From Agapetus fuscipes (taxonomy: Eukaryota; Arthropoda; Insecta; Trichoptera; Glossosomatidae): a stretch of 64,000 nucleotides of DNA. Of this stretch, positions 39,815 to 50,969 are shown in pieces. Made by a program: the position numbers and the translations under genes. How positions within the stretch are numbered: position 1 is the stretch's first letter; every line of letters starts with the position of its first letter. Location of the stretch: positions 12,870,170 to 12,934,169 of the forward strand of contig OX637361.1 in the NCBI GenBank assembly GCA_951799405.1, read 5' to 3'. The notes beneath the pieces are model-generated. The model saw only the letters and a list, made by a program, of their open reading frames with translations. It did no database searches and was not told the origin of the DNA.

Positions 39815-40476
39815 TTCCTTTTCCTAATGTTTCGACACCCAATTACAACACATGCCATAATATCTTAAAATATTACCTTTTTTCCTTTAAAAAAATTCGT
39901 CAATTTTAGTGATCACAATATTTATAAAGCGTGTTATCTGTCAACTGGCGCCATAATAATTAGTACCAACAGTACCAACACTACCAACTTTCTAAAAACA
40001 TTTTGACATTCGTCCGGTAGTCCGGTCGATAGCTCAGGTGGTAGAGTGCTTGCATTCCATGCCGAAAGCTTGGGTTCGAATCCCACCGAGGGTGTCAGAA
40101 ATGATTTCCCGTTTCGGTGCTTATTTCAAACCCCAAAATATAAAATACCGGCAAGGTTTACTCAGCCTTCACAAGAAATGAGTACCAGCACTCTCGGGAG
40201 CTGGGAAACCTCCACTTCAACTGAAGTGGTTGGCGTAAGGCCGACCCCCTTACCTGTAAAAATAAATAGGTTCGACTCGCCACATGCTACCCCTTCGGGG
40301 ATAACGCGGCAAGAAGTTACACTATATGTGAAGCTTAGTTGCGTCCGAGTTTTTTTGTATACACGTAAATGCTACGGTGAAGTTCTTTGTTCTCTTTCTT
40401 ACTAATGACCATTTTCATAAGTAAGTTGAAACAGATATATAATGTCTACTTTCGTTAAAATAATTTATATCAATGG
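39815..40476. mobile_element. M1 MITE, left-truncated, interrupted by SINE-B
   Basis: M1 interior from TTTCGACACCCAATTAC to TATATCAATGG. The SINE-B insert falls in ACATTCGTCCGAGTTTTTTT. Confidence 0.7.
40017..40341 (+). mobile_element. SINE-B, long full-length copy
   Basis: Best SINE-B: A box TAGCTCAGGTGGTAGAGTG, B box GGTTCGAATCCC, GTGTCAGAAATGATTTCC, CCTTCACAAGAAATGAG, GGAGCTGGGAAAC and ACTATATGTGAAGCTTAG at the 3' end. CGTCCG at 40011-40016 and 40342-40347 flanks it. Confidence 0.85.
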
Positions 40477-41000
40477 CGAAGCCCTTGTCCAGCCCGGGTC
40501 CTCTCCTCATATCTCTCCTCCCCCCTCTATTCTCACTCTTATTTGCATTCAGACTTAGCGCGCTGATCATGATTCAATTATTGCAAATTATTATTTCCTT
40601 GCCGCAGATACAACATGATTCACTTTTTTTTCGATTCACAAAAAATGGCCCGGACCCTGGACGTGCCGGCAATATACAAGGGATGATTTTCATGGTCCCC
40701 GATCAATCAAATCGCAGGCGGGGTCGGTGGGAAGAAGGAGGCAAGGGTAATAATATAATGTACAGGATAGAGCTCCGGGGTAAAAAGTTGTCAATGCGAA
40801 GAAAACGACGCACGTACCTACACGAACGTGTGCTCGATAAACGAAATGAAAAACTAAATAATATAAAATATTATCAAAGAAATATTTTGAAATATTGTCA
40901 AAGAAATATTTTGAAATATTATCAAATCTGCAATGTTGATTTCTAATATTAATTAAATAACACACAGTTTTAATTCACTTTTATTTTATTTAAATTATGT

Positions 41001-41031
41001 CTAACGTTTTCGCCTAAAAAGGCATCCTCAG
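41001..41031 (-). ncRNA. Hammerhead-ribozyme-like motif, left arm
   Basis: Minus-strand mirror of 41059-41088: CTGAGGA, T, GCCT / AGGC stem with TTTT loop, GAAAAC, GTTAG. Confidence 0.55.
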
Positions 41032-41058
41032 GACAATGACAATCTGATTGTCATTGTC

Positions 41059-41088
41059 CTGAGGATGCCTTTTTAGGCGAAAACGTTA
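41059..41088 (+). ncRNA. Hammerhead-ribozyme-like motif, right arm
   Basis: CTGAGGA (41059-41065), T, GCCT-TTTT-AGGC hairpin, then GAAAAC and GTTAG. The spacing matches 50078-50107. One extra A after GAAA departs from the canonical core. Confidence 0.55.
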
Positions 41089-41682
41089 GACATAATTTAA
41101 ATAAAATAAAAGTGAATTAAAACTGTGTGTTATTTAATTAATATACAATGGACTTTCACTGTGTTAACCACCGAACCCTGAAAAATATTGATTTCTAATG
41201 TTGGTTTATTAATTTGCTACATTTTTTGCATAGGAAATTTTTGACTTTATTAAGGTTTTGTAATTTTTTATATTTAAATGTAATTTATTATTCGTATTCC
41301 TTGACTTATAGGTTGGTATGAGGCTGACCACCCATACTGTAAAAAATGGTTCACTTTGCCAATGTCACCCCTGTGTCAGGGAAGGTCGGCAAAAGTTGTG
41401 GCGCTTAATATGTTCATTTGAGGTTTGGATTATATTTGTAAGTCCACATTCAGCATTTGTAAGCGCGAACTACACGTGTTGGTTTGTGGGCATGCATCTG
41501 AGAGATTTAAATGAATATATCCTTGCAACTTAGGTTATAGATTACAGATCAAAGAAATATTTTGAAAAAATATTAAAGAAATATTTTGAAATATTATGAA
41601 AGAAATATTTTGAATTGCAGCTGACAATTTTTTTTGCAATTAAAAAAATAAAATCTTTAAGAATCCTTTTTGAATTGTCATT

Positions 41683-41940
41683 GTTCCTTGACTTATAGGC
41701 TGGTATGAGGCTGACCACCCATACTGTAAAAAATGTTTCACTCTGCCAATGCCACCCCTGTTTCAGGGAAGGTCGGCAAGAGTTGCAGGGCTTGTGTTCA
41801 TTTGAGTTTGGGTTTTTATATTGTAGGTCCACATGCGGCATGTGTGAGCGCGCAATTATACATGTCTGCTTGTGGGAATGCATTTAATATAAATCTTAAA
41901 TGATTTATATCTTTGCAGCTTAGATTAGCTTAGATTAGAT
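41683..41940 (+). mobile_element. LINE-T 3' UTR
   Basis: TTCCTTGACTTATAGGCTGG to GCTTAGATTAGCTTAGATTAG; complete. Confidence 0.8.
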
Positions 41941-43105
41941 TTTGCGACAATACTCGTAAACCGAGACAAGCGAATTTTGAATTCACAGAACACAAAGATT
42001 CCAGAAATAGCCTTCGCATATAATACAGGGTGCGTCATCTCTAGTTGTAATATGGCAGGTGTGAGGCTGGTGACTTCACCCGTTAAATTAGGGTCTGCGA
42101 TACCTCTGCTGACCCTCCGTGCTCTTTCTGTTCCCGCCAAACCTTAAAGATAACCCGCTATCTGATCTGCTGGATGACGTGTGAGAGTGTGCATGTGTGT
42201 GTGTGTGTGTGTGTGTGTGCTCCCCCCACCCCCCCCCCCCCCATTACTAACCCTAATAGGGGGAATTTATTCGTGTGCACCACTTTTGCTTACCACACTT
42301 TACAAAGTAAGGAAATTACTTTTTTTTTATTAAAAAATGATAACAAACTTTGTTTAGTTCTACTTTATTTATTTTTACAAACTTTGTTTAGTTCTACTTT
42401 ATTTATTTTTATTTAGTTACAAACTACTTTTTTTTTTTGTTATGCACTACACACAATTTTTTTTTTACTTATCTTATCTTAAAATTTAATTTCTTGTATT
42501 TTTTATTTGACTGAAAAAACTGTTTTCAAGAATTAAATAAATCAATTGGTTTCAGTTTTTTCATATTATCTCAAAAACTGTTCACATTACATTAACTAAG
42601 CTGCATCGTTTTCCAGTCTTTGTATCATTCTATAATTATGAAGTAAACAAATATTTCCAAAATACAAAACAACAAAATTAGAAAGAAAAAATGTGTAAAA
42701 AACAAGCTTTTTCAATGTTTTTTGTGGCGTTATTTTTTAAGTCATATAAAAAAAATTAACTATAAAATTTAGAAAACAAAACAATCAACATGCGTGATTT
42801 TTGTCATAAATGTCACTCTTTTACTAAGGCCATAAAGTTACGTTTCTTAAAACGTATCTTTAAAAACAACGGGATTGTTTTTGTAAACGGAGTCTTACAA
42901 AAAATATAAAAATATCCGTAGAATAAATTAGTGGTTTTTTTTAATTATTTTTTTAATACACAGCAAGATGTATACATACACATTGATTTAACAACCTGAA
43001 CACTTGTGAAGAAAATATATTTTTTTTTTTTACGATTATACATCACCATCTATGTAATTCTAAATTCAGAATGAAAGCTGAATGAACATCAACAATTAAC
43101 GTATA
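41941..43105. other. Unassigned, with (GT)n and C-run
   Basis: A GT microsatellite at about 42190-42220 is followed by a C-rich run to 42242. ACAAACTTTGTTTAGTTCTA is tandemly repeated near 42340-42415. The remainder is AT-rich with nothing recognised. Confidence 0.45.
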
Positions 43106-43109
43106 ATAT

Positions 43110-43419
43110 TGTTATGATTTGAGTTTTAGTTATCTTTTTATTAAACTGCAATTATTTATTTTAACAGCATTTAATTTACACGGCTTGGTTCACAATTTAC
43201 AATGTACTTATTTCTAGCTCTTGCTTTCGACTTCACGGCTCAACGTTTTAAACGACACCTGGCCTGCACACAATTGGCTTACATTTACATAAGTTTATAT
43301 GGACGTTTCTCGACTGTTCTTGATTTCTCGAACACAGTGGATGATTCCAATACCAGAGCGCTGTTCCACGAGTGTGATAAGCATCACGTATACACTAATA
43401 CTACCATACGCTCGTTACA
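43110..43419 (+). mobile_element. Solo-LTR-like repeat, copy 3, with ATAT duplication
   Basis: TGTTATGATTTGAG to CGTTACA, 310 bp, flanked by ATAT at 43106-43109 and 43420-43423, the same 4-bp target as copy 2. It aligns best to 23077-23375. 43424-43819 is unassigned. Confidence 0.7.
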
Positions 43420-43819
43420 ATATATTTTAAAGTTTCAATTTTTATTATTTAAAAAAACCTTTTTAATGGCTTAACACAGTATTTCACTTGATCAATTTGA
43501 AAAATTATATATTTTTAACCATCGGCTTATTTTAATAGAAGTTTTGTGAATTGTTTTCAATTATCAGAAGCACAATAAAGATGTCTATAGGTACTATTTT
43601 ACTCGAATATTATGGATTAAATGCTTACTGACAGAAACAAATATAATCCACAGCTTGTCCCCAACGTTTCGTAAAGACGACGAGACAGCAGGCTTCTATA
43701 GACAATGCCTCTGATAGCTCATCATGGGGGAAAGCGCCTTCACCCATAGTTAATACTCGTCTAGACAAGATACAATAATCACAATCCTTTATCTCAGTTT
43801 CAATTCAACAATTTTTGTG

Positions 43820-44579
43820 GTTGCACATATATATTAACATTACAAACTCATATCATGTGCATGGGCATAAACAAAAACGTGTAAGTTCGCGCTTAAACAT
43901 GCCGCATGTATAAAAATGAACATACACCCTGCAACTTTTGCCAACCTTCCCTGAAACAGGGGTGACATTGGCAGAGTGAACCATTTTCTACATAAGGGGG
44001 TCAGCCGCATAAGCAACATAAACAACAAATTACATTTTTTAAATTAAGAAATAATATGCATAAACTTAAAAACAAATGCAGAATACAAAATTCTAATTTA
44101 AAAACCCTAGTTCTAGCCGCCAACATTACAGATCAGCCGCCATTTCTTTCTGATCTTACATACTTCTTTAATTTCATATTTCATCCAGAGTCATAACCAT
44201 CTTCATACAAGCTCTCCCTTTATTATGACTCTGGATATACCATTCATTCGCTATTTCAGAAATTTGATCCATCCATACCTTTCTCGGTCTTCTTCTACCA
44301 CGACATCCATCGATTCTTGCAAGTTGCAACATATACTTTCTTCGTCAGTCTTTCACCATTCATTCTCTCCATATCCCTCCATCTCCCAAACCATCTTAAC
44401 AAACTTCTTTAAATCTTTACTTTCACACTTTCTCTTACAAATTTAAACGAAGCCTCAAATGAACATAAAGCCTGCAACTTTTGCCAACCTTTCCTGAAAC
44501 AGGGGTGGCATTGGCAAAGTGAACATTTTTTTTACAGTATGGGTGGTCAGCCGCATACCAACCTATAAGTCAAGGAATA
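43820..44579 (-). mobile_element. LINE-T 3' end and second partial UTR
   Basis: 43820-44438 runs on the minus strand from the UTR through the ORF end (SEIANEW, RWFGR-like codons) and is truncated inside the ORF. It directly abuts a second minus-strand UTR piece, 44440-44579. 44620-44675 is a SINE-B 3' fragment. Confidence 0.7.
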
Positions 44580-44675
44580 CAAATAAGAAAGAATCACATT
44601 CCTAGTAAGATCTGCAGATGAAATAAACCCTTTGGGGATAACGCGGCAAGAAGTTTCACTATAATATGTAGCTTA

Positions 44676-44964
44676 TTAATATTATGATTTGGTAAGCGCT
44701 GTTTTTGTGTGTATCACACCTCAAGATCCCTCAGCGTGCTTGGTCGTCGCTGTAGAAAGCGCCAATAGTCAAGCAAGACCCAGTTTCTGTAAGGCTGGAT
44801 GGACCTTTTGATGACCGGTCTTTGGTAAAGGTTTATGAATTTTTCAACCCAGCGAAGAGCGTATTTGAAAATATAAATGGAATATTTTTTGTGCTTCCCC
44901 GGGATTCGAACCCACAACCTTCCATTTACGAGTCAGAAGTGTTAACCACTAGACTACGCGGGCT
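44676..44964 (-). mobile_element. SINE-A, C1-tail type
   Basis: Complete on the minus strand: AAGCGCTG hairpin half, CAAGATCCCTCAGC, body, GGATTCGAACCCACAACC B-box region and a head ending near CTAGACTACGC. 44965-45218 shows nothing recognised. Confidence 0.8.
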
Positions 44965-45218
44965 TGTCGAGCTCCTGATTTTCTCTCTCACCCACACTGT
45001 GCGGTGATGTAATAATAATTTTCTGTTTTATTCCCTAAAGCGAGACGCGGAAGTGCGCGCCTTAACGCCTCGTAGCTTTAGAGAAATGAGATTTCCAAAT
45101 GGTTATTTATTTATTTTTTTGTCGTCAGGTGAGAGCGCCACTTAGAAATAAATTCCACTTCAAATGTAAATCCCGGCAAACGTGATAAACAATCTCCCAG
45201 TACCCACACACCTCACGC

Positions 45219-46358
45219 AATTGTTTTATGATATCTGTCGACTAGAAATAATTTTAACGAAAGTAGACATTATATATCTGTTTCAACCTACTTACAAAAA
45301 TCGTCATTAGTAAGAAAGAGAACAAATAACTTCACAGTTGCATTTCCATGTGTACAAAAAAATTTGAACGAATGTAACTAAAAAGATGGCAACATTGCCG
45401 CGAGGTCCGAACTGGTGCGAGGTCCGAACCAGTTCAAACATAGACGCATCCGGTATAAATCTTTCGATCGATAAAATTGACGAATATTTAAGTGAAAGAG
45501 CGTTATTTTAAGACATTATGGTATGTGTTATACATGGGTGTCACAACACATAATGGAGAAAGCAAGAAAACATGAAATTTAATGCGTTAAAACATTTTTT
45601 TTGCGACTACATCACTGCAGCGAATGTTCCTAGAAAGTTGTTACAATTGCAAATAATAATAGCTGCCGAACAAGTCTGAACACACCTAGAATTGACAGAT
45701 AACAAGCATTGTAAATATTGAGAATTTTTAAAGGAAATAGGCATTATTTCATGACATTATGGCACGTATTACAATTGGATGTCTAATCTAATCTAATCTA
45801 AGTTGCAAGGATATGTTACATTGGAGATTCACATTACATGCATTCTCACAACCAGACACGTACAAGTTCGCGCTTGCACATGCCTCATGTGAACCTACAA
45901 CATAAAAACCAAATCTCAAATGGACATACACCCTGCAACTCTTGCCGTCCTTCCCTGAGACAGGGGTGACATTGGCAAAGTGAACCATTTTTACAGCATG
46001 GGTGGTCAGCCGCATACCAACCTATAAGTCAAGGAACACACACACACGACAAATTACATTTTATACATCATTAAATAATAATATCCAAATACAAAATATC
46101 CATTTACAAACAAAAACAAATTCCAATTTAATAAACCCTAGCCGCCAACATTACAGATCAACCGCCATTTCTTTCTGTCCTTACATACTTCTTTCATTTC
46201 CTCCAGAGGATGTCGAGACACAAAATAGATTTGGACAAAATGGCCTTATTTTGTTTGACTATACCACTGCAGCATTTGACAGGACTGAGACTAATGTGGG
46301 CTATAGTATGTATCAATGCAGGAAGTTAGTTTCTGCCTCTATATATTATTATTCGCTG
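45219..46358. mobile_element. M1 MITE, expanded, interrupted by LINE-T
   Basis: M1 blocks from CAATTGTTTTATGATATCTG to TATTATTCGCTG. It holds an internal partial duplication (a second GAATGTTCCTAGAAAGTTG block near 45620) and the LINE-T at 45784-46208. Confidence 0.7.
45784..46208 (-). mobile_element. LINE-T 3' end with 6-bp duplication
   Basis: GATGTC at 45778-45783 and 46209-46214 brackets a copy from (TCTAA)n to TTTCATTTCCTCCAGAG. Nearly identical to 18418-18832. Confidence 0.85.
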
Positions 46359-46644
46359 TCCGTTCCTACACAGTCAGTAGTTTAGTGTCTACTTGACCTT
46401 TTCACTTTGATAGAATTACCTGCTTCAGGATCCACTCGTCCTCTGGGACTGATTTGTTTCGTATTTTATTCCTGAATTGTTTTTTGCCTTTTACTTGCAC
46501 GAAAAAAATAATTCACTTAGCATAGTTGGCCTCTGAGAAACAGATATTAAAATATATAACCTCATTTCGTTTCTGTAGCGATTTCTCCCAAGACTGAATT
46601 CTCTGAATTTCTCCCAACTATTATAAAATGTAATTTAAAGAAAA

Positions 46645-47095
46645 AAAAATAAAAAAAGAGCCTGTATGAAAAAGGTTATTACTCTGGAGGAAATGAAAGA
46701 AGTATGTAAGGACAGAAATAAATGGCGGTTGATCTGTAATGTTGGCGGCTAGGGTTTATTAAATTGGAATTTGTTTTCTGTTTGTTGTCCATAGATATTA
46801 TTATTTAGTGATGTATAAAATGTAATTTGTCGTGTGTGTTCCTTGACTTATAGGTTTGTATGCGGCTGACCACCCATGCTGTAAATATGGTTCACTTTGC
46901 CAATGTTACCCCTGTCTCAGGGAAGGACGGCAAGAGTTGCAGGGTGTATGTCCGTTTGAGATTTGTTTTTTGTTGTTGTAGGTTCACATGAGGCATGTGC
47001 AAGCGGGAACTTGTACGTGTCTGGTTGTGAGAATGCATGTAATGTGAATCTCCATTGTAACATATCTCTGCAACTTAGATTAGATTAGATTAGAC
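46645..47095 (+). mobile_element. LINE-T 3' end
   Basis: MKKVITLEEMKEVCKDRNK codons, NVGG stop, UTR and a TTAGATTAGATTAGAC tail. Same recent subfamily. 46359-46644 is unassigned. Confidence 0.8.
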
Positions 47096-47233
47096 TGAAG
47101 GCGGGAGCTGTGAGGGGTTTGTTGTTTATTCCTTCTGTACGAATGGTGGGCGGATTTGTTGTTGTTGTTTTCCTAGAAAGATGTCATTAGTGTGTCATGT
47201 CACGAGACAAAATGTTTTTTTTTAATCCTCGCC

Positions 47234-47419
47234 CATACTGTAAAAAATGGTTCACTTTGCCACCCATACTGTAAAAAATGGTTCACTTTGCCACCCATAC
47301 TGTAAAAAATGGTTCACTTTGCCACCCATACTGTAAAAAATGGTTCACTTTGCCACCCAAACTGTAAAAAATGGTTCACTTTGCCACCCATACTTAAAAA
47401 AATGGGGGGCTGGAAAACC
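47234..47419 (+). repeat. Six 31-bp tandem units from the LINE-T UTR
   Basis: CATACTGTAAAAAATGGTTC... starts at 47234, 47265, 47296, 47327, 47358 and 47389, exactly 31 bp apart. Each unit is the block that occurs once in an ordinary LINE-T UTR; the fifth has one change and the sixth is degraded. Confidence 0.9.
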
Positions 47420-47935
47420 TCCACTTCAACTGAAGTGGTTGGAGTAAGGTCGGCCCCCTTACCTGTAAAAGTAAAAAGGTTCCACTCGACAAATTTTCGG
47501 GAATAACGCGTCAAGGTGTTACACTATAGTTCGCGGCTACACATGCGGCATGTGGACTAACAACATAAAACCCCAATCTTAAATGAACATAAGCCATGCA
47601 ACTCTTGTCGACCTTCCATTTTTTTACGTATATGTTTGGTGATCAGCCTCATACCAACCTAAAAGTCAAGGAACACTGATTAACACTGATGATAATAGGT
47701 TGGTATGAGGCTGACCACGCATACTGTAAAAAATGGTTCACTTTGCCAATGTCCCCCTGTGTCAGGGAAGGTCGGCAAAAAATGTGGGGATTATGTTCAT
47801 TTGAGGTTTGGATTTTATTTGTAAGTACACATTCAGCATTTGCAAGCGCAAACTACACGTGCTGGTTTGTGGGCATACATCTGAGAGCTTTAAATGAATA
47901 TATCCTTGCAACTTAGATTATAGATCATAGATATA
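47404..47935. mobile_element. SINE-B fragment (+), LINE-T fragment (-), LINE-T UTR (+)
   Basis: 47404-47528 is SINE-B from GGGGCTGGAAAAC to GTTACACTATAG. 47529-47681 is a minus-strand LINE-T piece with a deletion. 47693-47935 is a plus-strand LINE-T UTR of the GAGAGCTTT subfamily. Confidence 0.7.
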
Positions 47936-48030
47936 GCCCATGCTTTAAATCGTAGAGAAAACAAAACGGTTAAAAGTAATCTTCCTCAATACACGTCAAT
48001 AGTTAGTATTCAGGTGAAAACTATACTCGT

Positions 48031-48265
48031 ATCATCTAAGTTGCAAAGATAAATAAACATAAAAGATTCATGTTATATTCACGCCCACAAGCAGACATAT
48101 GCGAGTTTGCACGTACACATGCTGCATGTATACTTACTAAAAAAAAAACCGCCGTGAACATAAGTGCCTATTGCCGGCGTTCCCTGAAATAGGGGTGACA
48201 TTGTCAAAGTGAAGCAATTTTTACAGCATAGATGGTCAGCCTGATCCCAACCGTAGGTTAAGGAA
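48031..48265 (-). mobile_element. LINE-T 3' UTR, diverged
   Basis: ATCTAAGTTGCAAAGATAAAT to CCGTAGGTTAAGG, with several deletions. 48266-48507 is unassigned. Confidence 0.6.
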
Positions 48266-48507
48266 CAAATAATGTTACGATAATTTCAGAAGTATTATTC
48301 CAATTTATGGTAACTATGGCCACACATTGCCACCAGCACGGCTGCTAGCTTGAAGGTCGCTGTGGTTTTGTATACAAGTGTACACTTTGTATGTGCGTAA
48401 TCATTTTCAATAAGATTTCCTTGTAAGCTCAGAGTCGTAAAGTGTGTACAGCGCTCGGGAGAGGAAAGATTTCTAACAGCGGGGCAATAATATTAAGCAG
48501 CGATAAC

Positions 48508-48982
48508 AGTTACTCAGGGACGCCAAGAGGGGACGCCCCTGCCCCATAAAGGACGTCTCTGTCCCAGAAGAGACGCCCCTGCCCCATAAAAGACGCCACT
48601 GGCTGAGGTTTCCTCAACGCGTCAAATTTAAACTTGGACTTATCACATACAAAGCTCTCCATGATGCAGCTCCTTTCTACATCCAAGAGCTGATTGTCTC
48701 AAAAGTCCTGGGCTCAAGGGAGCAAACACTAAGATCAGCAGAGAACGGAGCGGAAACCCTGCTAAATGAACCTAGAAGAAAAATTGCCACTGTTTTCGGA
48801 GACCGTGCTTTTGCAGTGGCCGGCCTTGCGACCTGGAATCAACTACCACCAGAAATCCGGAGGTCTAAGACGATTGAGGACCTAAAGAGGAGGATGAAGA
48901 CATTTTTCTTCGCCCAATAAAAAACTAAGCGCCCTTGGAGTGACATTGAGTTACGAAACGGCGCTTATAAGGAAATCATCAT

Positions 48983-49070
<88 letters not shown>

Positions 49071-49600
49071 TGCTCCAGATTAGACGCCCCTGTCCCAAAG
49101 AGACGCTCTTGTCCCAGAAGAGACGCTCCTGCCCTAGGGGAGATGCTTTTGCCCCACGAGAGACGCTCTTGCCCCAGAAGAGACGCTCTTGTCCCAGAAT
49201 AGACGCGTCTACCCCAGAACAGACGCTCTTGCCCCAGAAGAGACGTCTTTGCTCCAAGAAAGACGCCACTGCCCCAAGAAAGACACCACTGCCCCAAAAG
49301 AGACGCTTTTTTCCTAGAAGAGACGTCTTTGCCCCAAGAGAGACGCCCTTGCCCCAGGAGAGATGCTCTTGCCTCAGGAAAGACGCTCTTACCGCAGAAG
49401 AGACGCTCTTGCCCTAGAAGAGACGCGTCTGCCCCAGAACAGACGCTTTTGCCCCAGAAGAGACACCGTTGTCCCAAAAGAGACACCCCTGCCCCAAGAG
49501 AGACACCACTGCCCCAAGAGAGACGCTTTTTCCCTAGAAGAGACGTCTTTGCCCCAAGAGAGACGCCCCTGCCCCAGAAGAGACCATCTTGCTGGCTGTA
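48508..49600. repeat. 20-bp satellite, split by a C2 LINE
   Basis: AGACGCTCTTGCCCCAGAAG and close variants repeat every 20 bp at 49081-49600 (about 26 units), plus a shorter block at 48508-48594. Three units make 60 bp, so every frame can stay open and translate as 20-residue repeats on both strands. I regard all those ORFs as artefacts. Confidence 0.9.
48595..49072 (+). pseudogene. C2 CR1-like LINE 3' end with long (ATC)n tail
   Basis: Coding 48597-48920: HWLRFPQRVKFKLGLITYKA, REQTLRSAENGAE, FGDRAFAVAGLATWNQLPPE and a stop after FFFAQ. The UTR hairpin AAGCGCC / GGCGCTT is perfect over 7 bp. An (ATC)n tail of about 33 repeats follows. It is inserted in the 20-bp satellite. Confidence 0.8.
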
Positions 49601-49921
49601 TGGCTTGTTGTTCCGCCACTGACTGGTCACATCACAGGCTGCGCGGCAAAATAAAAATCCCAATCTGATAATTACAAATTGATGAGATTCTCCCGCGTCT
49701 CGCTGAATTCGTCATAATTCTGCCGCTCCGCTGGGTCTCAAGGTTGACTCAGCCTTCAAAGTAAAATGATGGAGGAGCGCGTATAGCATTGCGAGTGAAA
49801 GGAAACAACTCACCCGTGAATGTAAATATTTACCTGGCGGACGTCATCATCGCAATAAATAATGACAAACTCATATTATCTAGGTTGTTAGCAGTTACTT
49901 CGTGAAAGTTCATTTTAATAG
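49601..49921. other. Unassigned; small SINE-B scrap
   Basis: About 49735-49766 (TCTCAAGGTTGACTCAGCCTT) resembles SINE-B. Nothing else recognised. Confidence 0.35.
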
Positions 49922-49984
49922 ATTAAAATAAAATACTTCTTTGTACAAAAATTCACATGAGTTTTTATTTTATAAACACTACCG

Positions 49985-50016
49985 GTTTCGGGAGAAGCAA
50001 TACCTCCCATCTTCAG
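49985..50016 (-). ncRNA. Hammerhead-ribozyme-like motif
   Basis: Minus strand: CTGAAGA (50016-50010), T, GGGAG / CTCCC stem, GAAAC (49989-49985), then CGGTAGTG. Same layout as the other motifs. Confidence 0.55.
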
Positions 50017-50077
50017 GTGTAAATATAAACTAACATACAAGAATATTTTCCTAGCTGATCTATAATTTATAATCTAC

Positions 50078-50107
50078 CTGATGATGACTGAATAGTCGAA
50101 AACGTTA
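50078..50107 (+). ncRNA. Hammerhead-ribozyme-like motif
   Basis: CTGATGA (50078-50084), T, GACT-GAAT-AGTC hairpin, GAAAAC, GTTAG. The 3' part (GAAAACGTTAG) is identical to the motif at 41059. Confidence 0.55.
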
Positions 50108-50237
50108 GTAGTATAATTTAAAATTTAATAATTTTTTAAATATATTATATTTGTGAAATTAAAAACAGAGTTTAAAAGTTAAAAAGTGTTGTTATATTGA
50201 ATTGTCTTGTCTTGTCTTGTATCCTGCCGCCATTCCT

Positions 50238-50969
50238 CTAGGGGTGGCCAGTACCTCCACATAAGTGCCTCCACTTGACTCTGTCCCTGCATACTTCTTT
50301 CATCTCATCTAATTTCATCACTCTTTTCATGCATGCTCTTCTCTTGTTTCCACTCTGTAAATTCCATTCATTCGCAATCTCACTTATCTGATCAATCCAT
50401 TCTTTTCTAGGTCTTCCCCTTCCACGCTTACCTATTACATTCCCTTTATACACTCTTTTTGTCAGTCGGTCTTCATTCATCCTTTCAATATGTCCAAACC
50501 ATCGCATCACACTTCTTTGAACTTTCACTTTCACGCTTTCTTTTACTCCGCATTCATTCATAACCCATTCGTTTCTCACTCTATCTTTCAGTGTTTTTCC
50601 TGTCATACTTCTCAAATGAGCCATTTCTACGGTGCATACCTTATTTACTTCTCTTTCATTCACCGTCCATGACTCGCTTCCATACATCAGGGTCGGCAAC
50701 AATATACAATTGTGTACCGCCATTTTCATTTTCTTTGGTATCCTTTTATTCTTCGCTATTCTACCAAACGCTCCTATCACGCATCTTCCTTTGCTGGCAC
50801 GCTTCTCTAATTCCTTCGTCATCTTCCCATTCGCCTCAAACTTGCTTCCTAAATAGTCAAACTCATTCACTACTTCAACTTTTTTCCCATTCAAATTAAC
50901 TGTAAGTTCCTCACATACTTCATTCCTGTCAAAAACTAATATTTTTGTCTTATTCGCATTCACTTTCAA
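50238..50969 (-). CDS. LINE-K RT C-terminal ORF (243 codons open)
   Basis: Starts just after the missing YADD box with KVNANKTKILVF (typical of the segment following motif C), then EFDYLGSKFEANG, LLPTLMYGSESWTV, RSMTGKTLKDRVRNEW, RWFGHIERMNEDRLTKR, GRGRPRKEWIDQI and VKWRHLCGGTGHP before the stop. Endonuclease and RT palm are lost by 5' truncation. The tail is (ACAAG)n at 50203-50221. The intact frame indicates a recent insertion. Confidence 0.8.
   Translation of the reverse strand: MKVNANKTKILVFDRNEVCEELTVNLNGKKVEVVNEFDYLGSKFEANGKMTKELEKRASKGRCVIGAFGRIAKNKRIPKKMKMAVHNCILLPTLMYGSESWTVNEREVNKVCTVEMAHLRSMTGKTLKDRVRNEWVMNECGVKESVKVKVQRSVMRWFGHIERMNEDRLTKRVYKGNVIGKRGRGRPRKEWIDQISEIANEWNLQSGNKRRACMKRVMKLDEMKEVCRDRVKWRHLCGGTGHP

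Larger units (their letters stand above)
40948..41187. mobile_element. Palindromic Penelope-like element (copy 3) with 12-bp duplication
   Basis: TTGATTTCTAAT at 40936-40947 and 41188-41199 is a perfect 12-bp duplication of LINE-T sequence. The 240-bp element is a palindrome with 97-bp arms (40948-41044 and 41046-41142) around one T, then a 45-bp tail containing GGACTTTCACTGTGTTAACC. Each arm carries a hammerhead-like core. No ORF. As read, the arms are identical, so the element is young or is maintained by gene conversion. Confidence 0.8.
40927..41547 (+). mobile_element. LINE-T 3' end, interrupted by a palindromic element
   Basis: It starts at the last codons of the ORF (ATCTGCAATGTTGATTTCTA), resumes at 41188 after the palindrome and ends GCAACTTAGGTTATAG. 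It aligns with 9505-9892 without the insert. Confidence 0.75.
40850..41610. repeat. AT-rich 24-bp tandem repeat split by a LINE-T
   Basis: CAAAGAAATATTTTGAAATA repeats on both sides: 40872-40926 and 41548-41610. The LINE-T between them is flanked by ATCAAA on each side. Confidence 0.7.

Noticed and set aside
40473..40946. 157-codon ORF with a hydrophobic start
   Set aside because: Low-complexity composition, it runs into AT-rich tandem repeats and a LINE-T, and no conserved motif is seen; probably chance.
47234..47419. CRISPR-like regularly spaced repeats
   Set aside because: The units are contiguous 31-bp tandem copies of a LINE UTR block with no spacers, in a eukaryotic context.
48965..49668. 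Long ORFs with 20-residue repeats and a poly-Met run
   Set aside because: They are translations of the 20-bp satellite and the (ATC)n tail; 60 bp is a multiple of both 20 and 3, so all frames stay open by construction.
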